Shown piece after piece: positions 1 through 11,453 of a stretch of DNA of 64,000 bases. The notes beneath the pieces are model-generated. The model searched no databases. It saw only the letters and a list, made by a program, of their open reading frames with translations, and was not told the origin of the DNA. A program made the position numbers and the translations under genes. The DNA comes from Russula earlei (lineage: Eukaryota; Basidiomycota; Agaricomycetes; Russulales; Russulaceae). Location of the stretch: contig JAGFNK010000028.1 of the NCBI GenBank assembly GCA_025769875.1, forward strand, positions 124,001-188,000. Reading direction: 5' to 3'. The stretch's first letter is position 1; every line of letters starts with the position of its first letter.

Positions 1-603
1 GGCGATGGCCACCAGACAGCACATCGACGGTCTCTGCATTGGGCACCCATCTGGCGACGAAAAGGGTTGGCCGCTTTCGTCCGACGTAGCCCTCACCGTA
101 GTCGGGCAGAAAGCGAAATTTCGAAAATGGGTCGTCGCCCTGATTCTCTGGCGCGTTTGCCTCGGCGGTGTATACCAACGACGTCTCGGAGGGAGAAAAG
201 GCGAGGGTAGAGAGTTGATCTGCAAGTGGGAAAGTTCGGGTGTTTTTGTTGGGCATAGGCGCAACTAGGCACAAATAAAGAAAAGGGGGAGGGGCTCACC
301 ATCCTTGTAGAATACGCCGTGCGCCTTGGTCACATTGATGGCCGCCTCTAATCTCTCTCCCTCCCATATTTCCACGAATCGCCTCTTATCTCCCGAGTTC
401 GTTTCGCGAAGGATGGCGGTCAGCTTGCCTGAGGGGGAGATGGCGGAAGCGATGACCTCTGGAGAGACGTCCTGGGCTGGCGATGCGATCACGGTGAACG
501 TTCCATCGGATCTATTCGACTTTACGAAGAACGTCTTGGACGTCGTGCGCTTGGCGTTTCGCGTGTGGTCCTGCGACGATGACGCTACTTGCACGACTGT
601 CAT
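1..603 (-). CDS. Acylaminoacyl-peptidase (APEH-like), 5' part only
   Basis: Prolyl-oligopeptidase family serine hydrolase that removes N-acetylated residues from peptides. The window holds only the N-terminal beta-propeller region; the catalytic hydrolase domain lies beyond the left edge. Exon 1 is 603-300 and reads into the typical 'SPSGKLTAILRE' and 'RRFVEIWEGERL' propeller strands. An intron at 299-220 (GTGAG...TGCAG) joins in phase to exon 2 (219 to the edge), which contains 'LSTLAFSPSETSLVYTAEA' and 'PDYGEGYVGRKRPTLFVAR', the latter being a hallmark of this family. The start at 603 is the first ATG of the open frame. The gene is truncated by the window, so completeness cannot be judged. 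Assignment is from motif recognition, not a search. Confidence 0.85.
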
Positions 604-2415
604 CGCGTGAGGTGCGGCGCCGTTCAGTTCATCGAGATGACAAGGGAGACGGTGGATGTGACAGACTTTTATCGGAAAGGAACCGAGCGGACGCGTATGC
701 GGGGATGCTGGAGAGATCTGTATACCAGCTGTCGCTTGTGCTCTCGGTTGAGGTGGCCATGGGAGCGTGCGTTTAAGTAGCGTGGTCGTGAATGCAGGCT
801 AGGGAGAGAGTGTACGGCCTTGATTTGCATCCGAGGCGGCGCAGAGCGAAGTCAGGCTTCATATATCAATAATGGAGCCCGATCATCGAATTCTTGATAG
901 TAGTAGTACATGGAAGGATTACTGTGGAGCAGTGGCTATGAACAAGGGCCGAGGCTACTCTAGGCTTGCATTTATCTGCTCATGTGCCGCTATTTCTGTG
1001 GCCAACAGCGTATACAAAAACCGAAAGCGAACGATCTTCAGCACCTAATCAGATCGTCATCGATTCATCCTGACCGTTTATCCCCATAGGAATCGATCTC
1101 TCAACCTTGGGGACAACTTTGGCCTACTCTTTTCGCGCGCCATCAACACGGCGATGAGGACGTTCTCGTGAAACAGAACGAAGTGCTGCAGCACGCGGCA
1201 GCTAAAATACGCCCCAACGACCTTTCTCTCTTGATCATATGCCTTGACAGCATTTCATAACAAAGGTTTGACGAATCTCGAAGGCTTCAGAAATTCCAGT
1301 ACGGTGGCTGCGTTCCGTTTGACCTAGTCTGGCTCGAATCCAGTGGAGCCCTGGGACAGCTGGCGAGCATGAGGAAACCCAGACCCTCATCAAGTTGTCC
1401 ATGAGGTCGCGCCGAGTGGTCGAATTATGGAATGGGGTGGTAATCAGAACATCTCCTTCGGCCAGCAGGCACCGTCAACGGGTTCTTTCTTTCTATTCAG
1501 AATGACCAAACTGAAAATGTGTACAGCGGCGATGTGTTTCTGGAATTCGTTGCTCGGCTCTTCTTTGGATTTGATCACCTGAAAATGTCAATGGGTCAAA
1601 AGTATGGCGCGTTCCCATAAGCCCAAAACTCGAGCGAGTGCACAGCCAACCTCGAACACATATGGAGACACGGGCGATTGGCCGAGCTGCTTCCCCTCGG
1701 TTCTAGCCAGACCAAGCTTAGGTTGATGAGAATTCCCACCAACAAAATCTGCGAATTTCATGTTCAGTAGTACCCGACCCGACCCAAGTGTCACCAGCAA
1801 ACCTATCCTACATCCGTCAAGATTATAGGGGCCCGATCATCAAGACGCCAATGAGGTGGGAGACAGCATCATATAACTCATGGACGATTGGAAATTCTGC
1901 TGAGCATCTAAGCTCGTACACCGAGGGCAGGCTACGCCCAAGTCTAAACCGAAATTCTCACAAAATATTTACAATGGTTTGTTCTCACACTTGTCTCTGG
2001 TGACGGTGACATTAATTCTATCTGTCCCACGTCCCACATCCATTCACGCGTTCCGACCTCGGCGATTTTTTCTTCTTTGCGTTGTAGGGGCTGGAAGAAC
2101 TCGTAAAGGACAGTGCTGCGTTCAAATTATCGCAGTGAAGGTAGTGAGTGAACTAGCGAGCATTTTAAATGAGTGCCTTGACAGTGAACGTTTGTACCAG
2201 ACACCACATGTATAGACTCCGGTCATCTGTTCCCTTGTTCCCTTCACTGATGTTATCATGTGTCAATCAACACATGTGGTCGCTCACCGTGAACAATATT
2301 ATGGACAGAAGGCCGGGCTGAGCATTTCAACGGACAGCGAAATAGACATGTGAGTAACAAGCTAGAATGTACAAGAAACCCCAAAAAGCCGAAGACGGCC
2401 CGCGACCTGGACAGC
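604..2415. other. Intergenic, no supported gene
   Basis: This stretch of about 1.8 kb lies upstream of the APEH-like gene and downstream of the secreted protein gene. Only short overlapping open frames occur, none with recognisable motifs. It presumably holds the APEH promoter and the 3' UTR of the neighbour. Confidence 0.5.
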
Positions 2416-3383
2416 TTATGCGCAACTAATACCGAGCTCTGGGAAGTCGTATTTACCCGGGATGGCATGCTCACACCCAGTGCGATCTCTATGAGAATTA
2501 CAATTGATCTGATCGTCTGGGCTGCTACAACAGCGTAGGCAGAAGCGATTCAACGCTGGTTCGACGCTGGGGTTCCTCCGTCAATGCCACTTTCGTCAGT
2601 GTCAAGATCGAGGGATACCCACAGTTCAATGAAGCTTCCCCCGAACGTACACCGAGCGCCATTCGGGAAGCGCACGTCAAATTGTCCGCCAGCGTCATCG
2701 GCATTGAAGTGGAATTTGCTCGAGTCGATGCAACCCGTGACCTAGAGGGGACGAGCTAGAGCCCAGTAACCTGTTGAGGGACTTGAGAAAAGTACCTGGA
2801 TCCACGAGTTGTCCTCCGCACTCGCGAGCGAGGCGGCAGTGATGAGACCATCGGGCATCATAAGCTTGCAGAGATCACTAGAACTCTCAGGCGTACAGAA
2901 CGACTTTGCATTCATTTCTGCGTCAGGGCACGTCCTCTATAAAAGAGTTCATTGTGGCAGGCGCCCGTGGGCAACACGAACTCGAACATACCGCCAGGAA
3001 TTGCCGGAAGTAGAAGGGCAAATTCATTCACGCTGTCGATGAAGACGGTTGTATCGATGGAGGGCTGGCCAGTAGGGCTCTGGTGTCGGTCTAGTGTCTA
3101 GGTCCTGTTCCATAGTCCCAGAAGCGTCTTGGCGGGGGTGCAGCATCCCCGCCCGGAGCGTAGGCTGCCGAGTACGGGAGGGCGAGATATTCGAGTCTTT
3201 CCGGAGACGAGAGGCATAGGAAGGAATGTTTCCGAGTTGTCTAGTTATGGGAGAACGAGCGTACGGATAGAGCGGGTTCGGACGAAGGCTGTACGGGTCA
3301 GACCAGTGGTTGCGAATGCCAGAGATTGCGAGACCATAAACGAGGCTTGCCAAAAGCAAAGCAACAGATAGAGAAGCGTGCAT
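2416..3383 (-). CDS. Secreted cysteine-rich protein of a basidiomycete family of unknown function
   Basis: Exon 1 starts at 3383 with a clear signal peptide (MHASLSVALLLASLVYGLA) followed by an Arg/Ser/Pro-rich stretch. The conserved part is built by three 3' exons whose phases close exactly: 2936-2796 ('CPDAEMNAKSFCTPESSSD', 'LMMPDGLITAASLASAED'), 2741-2623 ('TGCIDSSKFHFNADDAGGQF', 'DVRFPNGARCTFGG') and 2566-2416 ('VEPALNRFCLRCCSSPDD', 'NCNSHRDRTGCEHAIPG'), ending at TAA. Eleven cysteines lie in this part. A segment reading 'PSIDTTVFIDSVNEFALLLP' around 3060-3005 also looks genuine, but I could not settle the introns linking it to its neighbours (about 3180-3085 and 3000-2937). I recognise the C-terminal pattern as a recurrent basidiomycete secreted family and know of no assigned function. 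Confidence 0.7.
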
Positions 3384-3736
3384 GAAAGTAAATCGTCCTG
3401 CGATGGGTGCTGCTGAATGAGGAGGAAATTACAGAGTAATAGGTTAGAGAGTTAGAGTTAGAGTTGTTGAGGCCAGCCACGGCGGCGGGAGATGTTGGGA
3501 GGCGAACAAACAGGTCCATCGTCAAGCCAAACATTATCGAGAGGCACTGTTACTATCATTATGTGGACGCTATTGAGCGCTGTAGGATAGACTTGCGATT
3601 ATCATGTATGACCTCAGGTGAGACAACCCTCTCATCGTGCACACGCCGTTGGCCTGTATGTAGCGATGGTACAGAGCTGTCCTTGAGTTCTGGGATCAGA
3701 AATCTCCATCACGTCGAGTCGTTTTAATAGTATGAT
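3384..3736. other. Short intergenic region
   Basis: This is the upstream region of the secreted protein gene on the minus strand. A small run of GTTAGA repeats lies near 3441-3470. I see nothing else I can name. Confidence 0.4.
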
Positions 3737-3834
3737 TCCCGTTTAGCTCAGTTGGTAGAGCGCGTCACTAGTATTTGTGAACTTAAGTCACGTTACATAT
3801 GACGAGGTCAGTCGTTCGAATCGGCTAATGGGAA
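3737..3834 (+). tRNA. tRNA-Thr (anticodon AGU) with a 25-nt intron
   Basis: The cloverleaf folds completely. The acceptor stem TCCCGTT pairs with AATGGGA (one G-T pair) and the discriminator base is A at 3834. The D-stem GCTC/GAGC closes. The anticodon stem is CGTCA/TGACG. The T-arm is AGTCG-TTCGAAT-CGGCT. The anticodon loop reads C-T-AGT-A, then an intron at 3774-3798 placed after position 37 as usual for nuclear tRNA introns, then A38. The anticodon AGT (AGU, normally deaminated to IGU) reads ACU/ACC threonine codons. A T5 run at 3837-3841 just after the gene fits a Pol III terminator. Internal A and B boxes are intact. Confidence 0.9.
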
Positions 3835-3836
3835 GC

Positions 3837-3841
3837 TTTTT
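3837..3841 (+). terminator. Pol III T-run terminator of tRNA-Thr
   Basis: Five consecutive T residues start two bases after the discriminator base of the tRNA, the usual Pol III stop signal. Confidence 0.6.
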
Positions 3842-3939
3842 ATCCCCAATTCCTCCTGCAAACCACTCGTGCAAGCCGAAAAAGAATTGTCCATTCGAAC
3901 GACGGCAATAGCTGGCTATGGCTAATACAAAGCTACCGG

Positions 3940-4092
3940 AGTTGAGAAGGGGTAAAGTGAGAGGCGGTGAAGGTAATAGGACGGGGTGAGATACTGGCAG
4001 GCATCATACGAATGATGATGGCAGGTTATTAATACAGAAGTTGAGAAGGGGTAAAGTGAGAGGCGGCGGAGACGATAGGAGGGGGTGTGAGA
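3940..4092 (+). repeat. Pair of ~50-bp direct repeats, 99-bp period
   Basis: The block starting GTTGAGAAGGGGTAAAGTGA at 3941 recurs at 4040, each followed by GAGGCGG and a similar purine-rich tail and preceded by AATACA. The repeat explains the minus-strand open frame here that repeats 'LSLYPFST'. No gene is supported. Confidence 0.75.
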
Positions 4093-4278
4093 TATACAAA
4101 ATACAAAGGTAAAAATACAAAGGAGGTACAACAGTGCTACAACATCAGTGAAAAGTGTCCGTTCAAGTCACGTCCATCATGCAGGAAACGTCCACTCGCG
4201 AGTCCACCATCTTACTTTAAGCAATAAGTACTTACGCTCTCGTTTATGTCTTGAATAGATAGGGAGGACTTTGAAGTT

Positions 4279-5132
4279 CTAGATAAAGTACACGTGCCAA
4301 ACATCTGCACCATTCGCTGCACGCTGGAGACCAGAAAAGGTTGTGCGACCGCCGAGGAGATCAAAGCGTCGGAGACCCGCAGGGTCAGGCACGGCTCTGT
4401 TGCGCTGGCTGAAACTCGACGAGGCAGCGCGTCTGTGATTCTCAGTCGGGAGCTGGTTGTAGTCCGTCTGGCTGGCACGCTCAGACAACTTGGCGTGAAG
4501 GGCATGGAGGACCTCGCCCACGGTGACGGCGTGGCCGCGCGCGCTCGAAGCGTAGAAGCTGCCCCCAGAGACCCCCGGGACCTCAAGGAGAAGGAAGGGT
4601 GCGTGCGTAGAAATGGCGGGCTCGTTCATCGCGTTGGGGCTGCAGGCCGGATGAAGCCGCGCCGCAGACGGGGGTTGGACGACGTTAAAGCTCAGTTGCG
4701 CAGGCCGATGGCCGGTGTACACCAGTAGCTCACTCAACACAGCATACCTGGAACGCTCAGGGCTCACGGGCGGTGTGGGCAGGGAATCTAGAAACGGGAA
4801 AGGGAAAGAGAGGGTTAGTTGTTGGGAAAGAATGGAGAAAACTGTATGCGCGCACGCTGGTGGTGGAGATGCGGGGGTAATGGGACCGTGCCCATATGTG
4901 GCGCACCCGGTGTCGAAGGAAACGGAGGTGCGTACACGTGCGTGTGCCCAGAATACGTCGAGGTAGACCTAGCGGACCCTGGGGGGGACGGTAGACTCAC
5001 CGGACTGAGGACCGGGGTCACAGGCAGTCCACCGCTGCCTGAGGCGGTAGTTCCTGTCAGCGTGTTTAGTGACCACGGGGGACTAGACACGAAGGATGGC
5101 GAATGGTGGTGCTTCGACGAGTGGGATGCCAT
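4279..5132 (-). CDS. DUF6699-containing protein (261 aa)
   Basis: Two exons: 5132-4856 and 4787-4279, with the intron at 4855-4788 (GTGCGC...TTTCTAG). The summed length is 786 nt, an exact multiple of three. The N-terminal ~95 residues are low-complexity Ser/Pro/His-rich and probably disordered. The C-terminal half has the DUF6699 layout: 'PAQLSFNVVQPPSAA', 'NEPAIS', 'FYASSARGHAVTVGEVLHAL' and the closing 'LRRFDLLGGRTTFSGL...VWHV'. The family is found in many copies in basidiomycetes and has no known biochemical role. It has a paralogue at 22506-23677. The start is the first ATG of exon 1. Confidence 0.8.
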
Positions 5133-5940
5133 AGCAACGAGTCAACGCGAGTCAAAAAAATAAAATAAAAAAGCGGCGTGGGTGGAGAGTATAGTGCGAG
5201 AGACGCGGGGAGGGAGGCGGCGGCGGAGGGAAAGAAGAGGTGGGCGGAGGTGGTGGGGAATGACTCGGGTCGCATTGGGCATATATATATGATCCCCGCT
5301 GTGTTTATTGATGTACACATGATGCGACAAACAACTGTGGGATTTTGTCGACGCGAACGGCTGCGAGGGGATGGGATGCCGCAGGGCGGAGGGGAAGCGT
5401 GTGGCGGGGATACGAAAGGTGATGGGCGGGGTTTATCGACCCAATGAGAGGGAAAAGAGCCGCTTAAGCGCCAGCGAACTTGATGGCGACGTCGGGATTT
5501 TTCCTAATTTGGACTGGGGCGCGCTGTCCGCTGTCGGACACGCACTGCGACCGCCCTGGACGTACATTCTGAACACTCGCTCCCGGCGCTTATACGTGGC
5601 GTTGCCATTTATCCGAGTCACTTGTGCGCAGCCGCATCAGTATGACTCGGTGTTCGTTATACTCACACTCATCTGTCCTCAGGGCACAAGCACGGGTCCT
5701 GGAGGCTGTGGACTGCGAGGGATTCTGATTCGGTCTTCCGTGTCGCTCGCTGATTCTGTCATCCCAAGGCAAGAAATCCTCTCTTAGAATAAAGAAAGGG
5801 TGAAGGTGCTGTATTAGGGTAGGGTCAGTATTAGAGTCTGCTACTACTGCTACGTATCCGATAGTAGAACAATCACATCACAAGAAATAAAATTAGGCTC
5901 GAAAATAGGTATGCGCGCGCGCACAATAACTGAAACCCCA
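5133..5940. other. Intergenic between DUF6699 gene and mip1
   Basis: This stretch of 0.8 kb has overlapping open frames on both strands but no recognisable protein. It should contain the upstream region of the DUF6699 gene and the 3' UTR of mip1. A short (AT)n run lies at about 5281-5290. Confidence 0.45.
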
Positions 5941-8900
5941 CTACCTCAATTTCAGTCGCCTCATCGCGTGCTGTAATACTTCCGCCCATTCGCTCGCTTT
6001 CTCGTCCGGTTCTGGCGCCGGGCCCAGTGCCACACTAGACTTGCGTCTCCGCATCATGCGGGTGCGTCCATTACCGACGCTTCCCCCAAACGTGACACCG
6101 GACTCCACTTGCGCGAGGTGTTTAATTTCCGCGATCGAGTCGGTCGCCTGCGCGCGAAGCCATGTTGCGCTATCCGCGCGATGCTGCAAGCAGTCTGGGG
6201 GTGTGTACCCGACAAGGGGTTCCCATTTCTGCGCCGCGTCCTCTTCTTCCATGGGTTCCCCCATCGGTCGGCCGTCTGCCCATAGGGTGCCGCCTGTCCG
6301 TGCAAGCACCTCCTCGATGCTGAGTGACTCACCAGGAGGGATTGGCGTCGGATGGGAGGGAGTGACACACGGCATGTCCGCCTCCTTACGCAGCACCGAG
6401 TCGACATCCACGGCAGAGAAGAACGCAACGCCCTGCGGAAGGTCATCCATACCGAGGCGGTACGCGAACAGGCAGCGCGTCCAAATATTCGCGATCTGCA
6501 GCGCGAGCGCGGCGCGGTACCGGTCCTGTTCCGCAACGAGATAACGGAGCTCGTCGTGTACCGAGATAAGATACCGGGCGTCGATAGCATACGTTTGGAT
6601 TAGATGCTCCATTGAAACGATGACCAGATGTAAATAGTCCACACCGGAGGATTGCACGACCCAGTTGATGCGTGATGTCATATAGTTCGCGCCAAACCCC
6701 GCGGGGAGGTACTTCTTCGATAGGGCGTGTGTGATGCCACACCCGAGGGCGGGCGTCTTTGGCTGTTCCGAGAGCGCAATTTCCTCAAGTTTATTGAACA
6801 CAAAGCTCTCGCTCCCCCCGAACCAGAACTTCCGCCCGAACACATCAGTCCGTTGGGTGTTCTTGCCCTTGGTCGAGGCGTACAGTTGTTCCGCGAGGCG
6901 TTGCGCCTGCTCCGGGAGCATGTCCGCATTCGCCTGGAGCAGGAGCTGCATTGCATGGCGCATCCCCGCGCCATATATCCGCGAGTAATTGAACACCTTG
7001 GCCTGGTCACGCGAGAGCCCGAGTATGCTGGCCGTCTTGGAATGCAGGTCTGTTCCCGCGGCTTTGGTTCCTTCGAGGGTCATCCATCCGATCGCCGTTG
7101 CGCCGTGCATTCCGAACTGTGCATCCCCCATCGCGCTTGAGATCCAGAGTTCCTCTGAATCGACGTCTGCGCCGACTATGGCATATCCGGGCGGTGCTCG
7201 CACCATGGCCTTCAGCTCCGAGCCAACGCGATTCTTCTTCGCGTTGCTCGCCGTCAACCACGTACGCTCGATCGCACGGCGTGTTACCGTTCCCATCGTA
7301 ATCACTTGTGGAAGAATGATACCTGCTTTGCTACCAGGAGCGCTGCCGACACGCAAACCCATATCGAGCCCTTCCTGCTGCCACACGACCATCTGTTTCA
7401 TCACGCGGTCGCGTGCGCTGATCCAGTAGCTGCATTGCGCGTTCATATCGAGAGCACCGCGTGCTTCGTCTCCGGGGCTCGTTAGTGTTCCATCCTGAGC
7501 GTATTTGACGAACGTCTTCGCGAGTGGACTACCAACATTCGCCGTCTCGCCGTCCTTATGCGGTAACTTGTAAAACACGAAGCCTTCATGGAGGGCCAGC
7601 ACCTGCAGCGCTTCGTCAGCCGGGTGATGGAAGTCTAATGGCGTCTGGCGCGTCGTGTACGCAGCACTTGGCCCAACGCGATACACCCACCCGTGTTCAC
7701 GGGAATGAAAAAGAGGCCAGCTTTGCCAGGACAGCCGAAGTAAGAGAGGTGCGATGCGAGTACGAGGTGTGATATCGATAGTTCCGGCAGGAAGATCCTT
7801 CTTCGGCCTGGTGAGATCCCAATACCATTTGGGCCAGAGGACTTGTGGTGGCTTTGAAAGGTTTAGTTTTGGCGAACCCGTTGATGCGTTCTCCACCAAA
7901 GTCCAGTCGAGTTGTTCGAGCCAAGGGTCGTCTGATGTTGCAGAGGAAGGGGAACGTGACAGCTCTTCAGCAAGGGATAAGATCCATCGAGACAACCGAT
8001 CCGAGCGGTCTCCGTTGGCTAAAGCCAAGGCCAATTCGTGATGGTCGGTGGTCATCCGAGCGGACTGTAACATATGCAGCCCATTTGACTTTCCGAGAAG
8101 GCTAAGTACCTTCGACTTCCCAGGTACGGGTGGGCGGACTACTTGACCGTCAATTACGAGGTGCCATTTCTCCTTAACGGAATACCTAGGACAATGCCCA
8201 TCTAAGGAGAGCTTGAGAAGAAGGGGGAGAATACGGTTGACAATGTTCGTGCTGAAGGGACCAAGAGATAATAGCTCCTTGTACCATGCCGGAACCAGCG
8301 TCTTGTCCGCAACCTTTGACACTTATCAGCACAGCCCGATGAAGGAAAAGCATAAACGAAACTCACAGCTTCTGAGATGCCAATACCCCTAGACTTCTTT
8401 GCAACTTTTGGTGTCCAGTCCAATTGCCGAAGCCAGACGTCGTCCCTCCATTGCTCATTTTCTACCATGTTTCTGGCCGCGATTGCGAGGTTCACGAGTC
8501 TCCTTTTCACGCCTTCTTCCAAAGTGCGATAAGTGCGCTCTGCATCTTCCAAGTACCTTTCCCACCCCTCATTCACCGTGAGGAAGCTCGAACCCATCGT
8601 CAGTATGCCGGAAAAAGACACTGGGGAAGGAGACGATTTGAGAAATTCGGGAAGGACCTTGGCATAGACGCGGTGGGTTACGGATACATCATTTGCGCAA
8701 TAGTTGAGGTAGTCCTGGACATTGCTAAGAATCTCTGCCGGTTTGCATTCCATGAAGTCATTGCGTGCATCCTTATCCATTTCAATGCCGCAGTGGAGGC
8801 GCGCCACATCTGCGAGGGAATTAGCTGATGTGATGTCCTCCCAGGTCTTGCTTTCGGCTTCCTCACGTGCATCTTCGCTTTGAGCAGTGCTGAGCAACAA

Positions 8901-9746
8901 GCTCTCCTCAATCGTAGCACGCATGGCACAGAGTTCCTCCCTCTTTTTTCCATCCTGCTCAGTGGCTTGACGTGACTTGGTCTCATGTAAGAGAGCAACG
9001 ACAGCTTCCTCGGCCTGCGCCGCGAGCTCGCGCTCCTCGACTTTGGACTTGCGATGCTTCATCCATGCAGGGCGTTGGTGGGACGAGATGCCTTTAACGG
9101 CGACGTGCAACGCCATTGTGTCAAGGAACCGTGTGCGACTGCCTGACAATCCGTACTCTTCGCGTATGCGAGCGCGATCGTAAGAGACGCCATGTCCAAC
9201 AATTATGCGCGCCACATTTGGATCACCGAGAGGAATGAGCTGCGTAGGATCTGCCCGCTGGTCGAGGAGCCAAGGGGAGATCCAAGAATACCATCCATTG
9301 GGTGAGGCCGCGCAGGCAAGGACTGCGTAGGGATAGTACTCGGGCATGGTCTCTACATCGAAGACGAGCATGGTCTCGGGGTTCCCTCCATGAGAGGGAA
9401 AGTCAACATGTTCACTAAAGCTCGAACCATCTGAGCGGTAGTAATACTTTGTCCACCCGGCTTGGATCTCCCAATGTTCAGGAAGAGGCGGCAGTTGCGC
9501 TTCCATCAGGCTAACGGCGAGGCCAGACCACGGATGCGCTGCGCCCACTCCAATACGGTGAAAATGTTGGTCAATGGTATGGCCTTGGAGAGGTGGAAGA
9601 GTGAAAGATATATTGGGAAGTACGGAACCACTGTTGGGATCGAGGCCGTGCATTTCCAGGTGATCCTTCGCAATGCGAACAAAGCGAGGTTCTGGGTGGG
9701 GGAAAGAGACATTTTTGAATATCTGGCGGTGTAAACGTCGCGACAA
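5941..9746 (-). CDS. mip1: Mitochondrial DNA polymerase gamma catalytic subunit
   Basis: Replicative DNA polymerase of mitochondria (family A), 1250 aa. Exon 1 is 9746-8367 and exon 2 is 8313-5941; the single intron (GTGAGT...CAAAG) is phase 0. The exonuclease motifs are in exon 1: Exo I 'LVFDVETMPEYYPY' (about residue 128), Exo II 'IIVGHGVSYDRARIREEY', Exo III 'YCANDVSVTHRVY'. Polymerase motif A is 'VGADVDSEELW' (about 843), motif B 'RDQAKVFNYSRIYGAG' (about 895-910) and motif C 'LISVHDEL' (about 1046). Length matches fungal Mip1 proteins. The N-terminus is basic (MSRRLHRQIFKN), in line with a mitochondrial targeting sequence. The linker domain looks internally duplicated (see findings). The gene is divergent from the lunapark gene, with 431 bp between start codons. 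Confidence 0.96.
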
Positions 9747-10177
9747 GAGTTGAACGCCAACTTCGTTACGTTTGACTGTGGGAGAGTGGTGAATTTAAGG
9801 ACAGAACCTTTTCTGAAAAGACATGATCAGACGCACTGGAATCTTCCGTATCTCGGCTTTTTCTCCTCTTTTTCTCCACAGAAAGTGGGTCACTTAGAAA
9901 TCCACGTCTTGGTCGTTCTATCGAATCAGTGGTTGGAAGCTGCTGCGGTAGTGTGGCGTAGGACGAGCGATAGGCGCTGAATGTATACGAATGCTTGGCC
10001 GAGAACTGAGCAGATCTAAACATCCGGTTCTCGTAGACATTTACATTCGCAGAGTTGAATTGACGATACACACGGCTGTGATGGTGACGGGGGATGCGGC
10101 GGTCCGTCTCGGGCCGGTCATACGTCACTTATTCTCGGCTCGGCTCCACAGCTGCCCAAAGACTGCTACTCTTCAAC
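9747..10177. promoter_or_regulatory. Shared divergent promoter region of mip1 and lunapark gene
   Basis: These 431 bp separate the start codons of two divergent genes and must contain both promoters. I see no clear TATA box and cannot name specific factor sites. Confidence 0.5.
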
Positions 10178-11453
10178 ATGGGTCTTCTCACCTGGTTCAA
10201 AAAGGTGTGCACTGCTTTCTTGGATGTGTCCCATTTTGATCTTCACTGCATCTGCAGAAAGAGCCCGAAGACTTTGGTCAGGTTCTCGCGGCTCTCGCTT
10301 CGGACATTCAGAAGCGTGAGACACAGCTGAACGAGATCCGCCTGCGCGAGAGACGTGCCACTCTACTTGCCACCTTGTACACTTTCGCAGGATGGGGTGC
10401 ATATCTTGGTCTATGGTATACCCAGCTTCTTCCCTCGATGAGCGGGCAGAGGCATATGAACGCAGCGGAGAAGGTGATCAGGGACTTGCCGGCTGTCTTG
10501 GGACCCGTAATGTACATCTCCCTTCCATTTATCTTTTCTGTATACGTGGTCGACCTTGTCTCTAGAATCCTCTTTATTCGCCGGATCGTGCAGTTGTGGT
10601 ACAACCGAAAAGGCAACGCAGAAGGTATGTGACGTTGCCAGCAGCCACGCCTCGTGCGTAGCATAACTTCAAATACTTTCAGAAAAGAGCTTGGCCGCAT
10701 TGAAACTTGCGCGTCGGAATAAGGTCGAAGACTTCAAGAAAAGGACCAACTATTATGAAACACGTGAACTCGTCGAACGGTATGAGGATGGCCCCTCTGC
10801 TGGGGGCACCGCTCGGTCCATCGACGAGCCGTCTTCTCGACTCCGATCTCAGCAGCTTCAAACCACACCGCAACGCACACTCCCCAAAGTAACTCCAAGC
10901 ACACCTGCAAACCTTCGTATCCCGATCTCTCCAGGCCTGCAGAATCAACTCACCCGTATGTCCTCATGACTGGTTCATGTCTCGCGTCTCATTCATCACT
11001 CTTATTGTACAGAGACCCCGCAGGAACCTCTGCCGCCACCGCGTAAGCTCTGGTATGACAAGCTTGCTGATGCGCTTCTCGGAGAGGACGAGTCGCCAGT
11101 AAACGCCGCAGCGTCACGCTATGCTCTTATCTGCCGAAAGTGTTTCGTCCACAACGGACTCGTGAAAGAAGACATGTGGGAAGACGCACGTACGCATGAT
11201 GTTCTGCTTCGTACTAGGCGACGTTGATGACGTTCTTCTGACAGAATATGTATGTCCCAAGTGCGGGCATTTCAATCCCTCTGCCCGCTCCCAGCGTAAG
11301 GGTTACAAGTCTCAGCAACAAACCCCTACTGTGCAAACTCCAGCACGGTCCGGCCCGCGTGTTGCATCGCCGTTAAACGCACCTCCCCCTCAAAGCAGTA
11401 CTGATCCTGATGGAAGTCCTGGGTCAGAAGGCAACACGGATGTCGATTTGTAG
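10178..11453 (+). CDS. LNP1: Lunapark-type ER network protein (LNP1 homologue, 350 aa)
   Basis: Lunapark stabilises three-way junctions of the tubular endoplasmic reticulum. Five exons: 10178-10204, 10258-10624, 10683-10955, 11013-11189 and 11245-11453. All junctions are GT-AG and the total is 1053 nt, divisible by three. The order fits the family: short N-terminus MGLLTWFKK (potential myristoylation Gly2), coiled-coil 'QLNEIRLRERRATL', two hydrophobic hairpins ('LYTFAGWGAYLGLWYTQLL' and 'VMYISLPFIFSVYVVDLV'), a second charged helix, then the zinc ribbon split across the last intron: 'CRKCFVHNGL' and 'CPKCGHFNP' supply the four cysteines. The tail is Ser/Pro-rich. The first exon codes only nine residues, so an exon-blind search would miss the start. 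Confidence 0.92.

Noticed and set aside
8202..8366. Continuation of the first mip1 frame past the intron
   Set aside because: The exon 1 frame runs on through the intron and out of frame into exon 2, but the GTGAGT donor at 8366 and the acceptor before 8313 restore the polymerase frame, so this tail is not translated in the spliced message.
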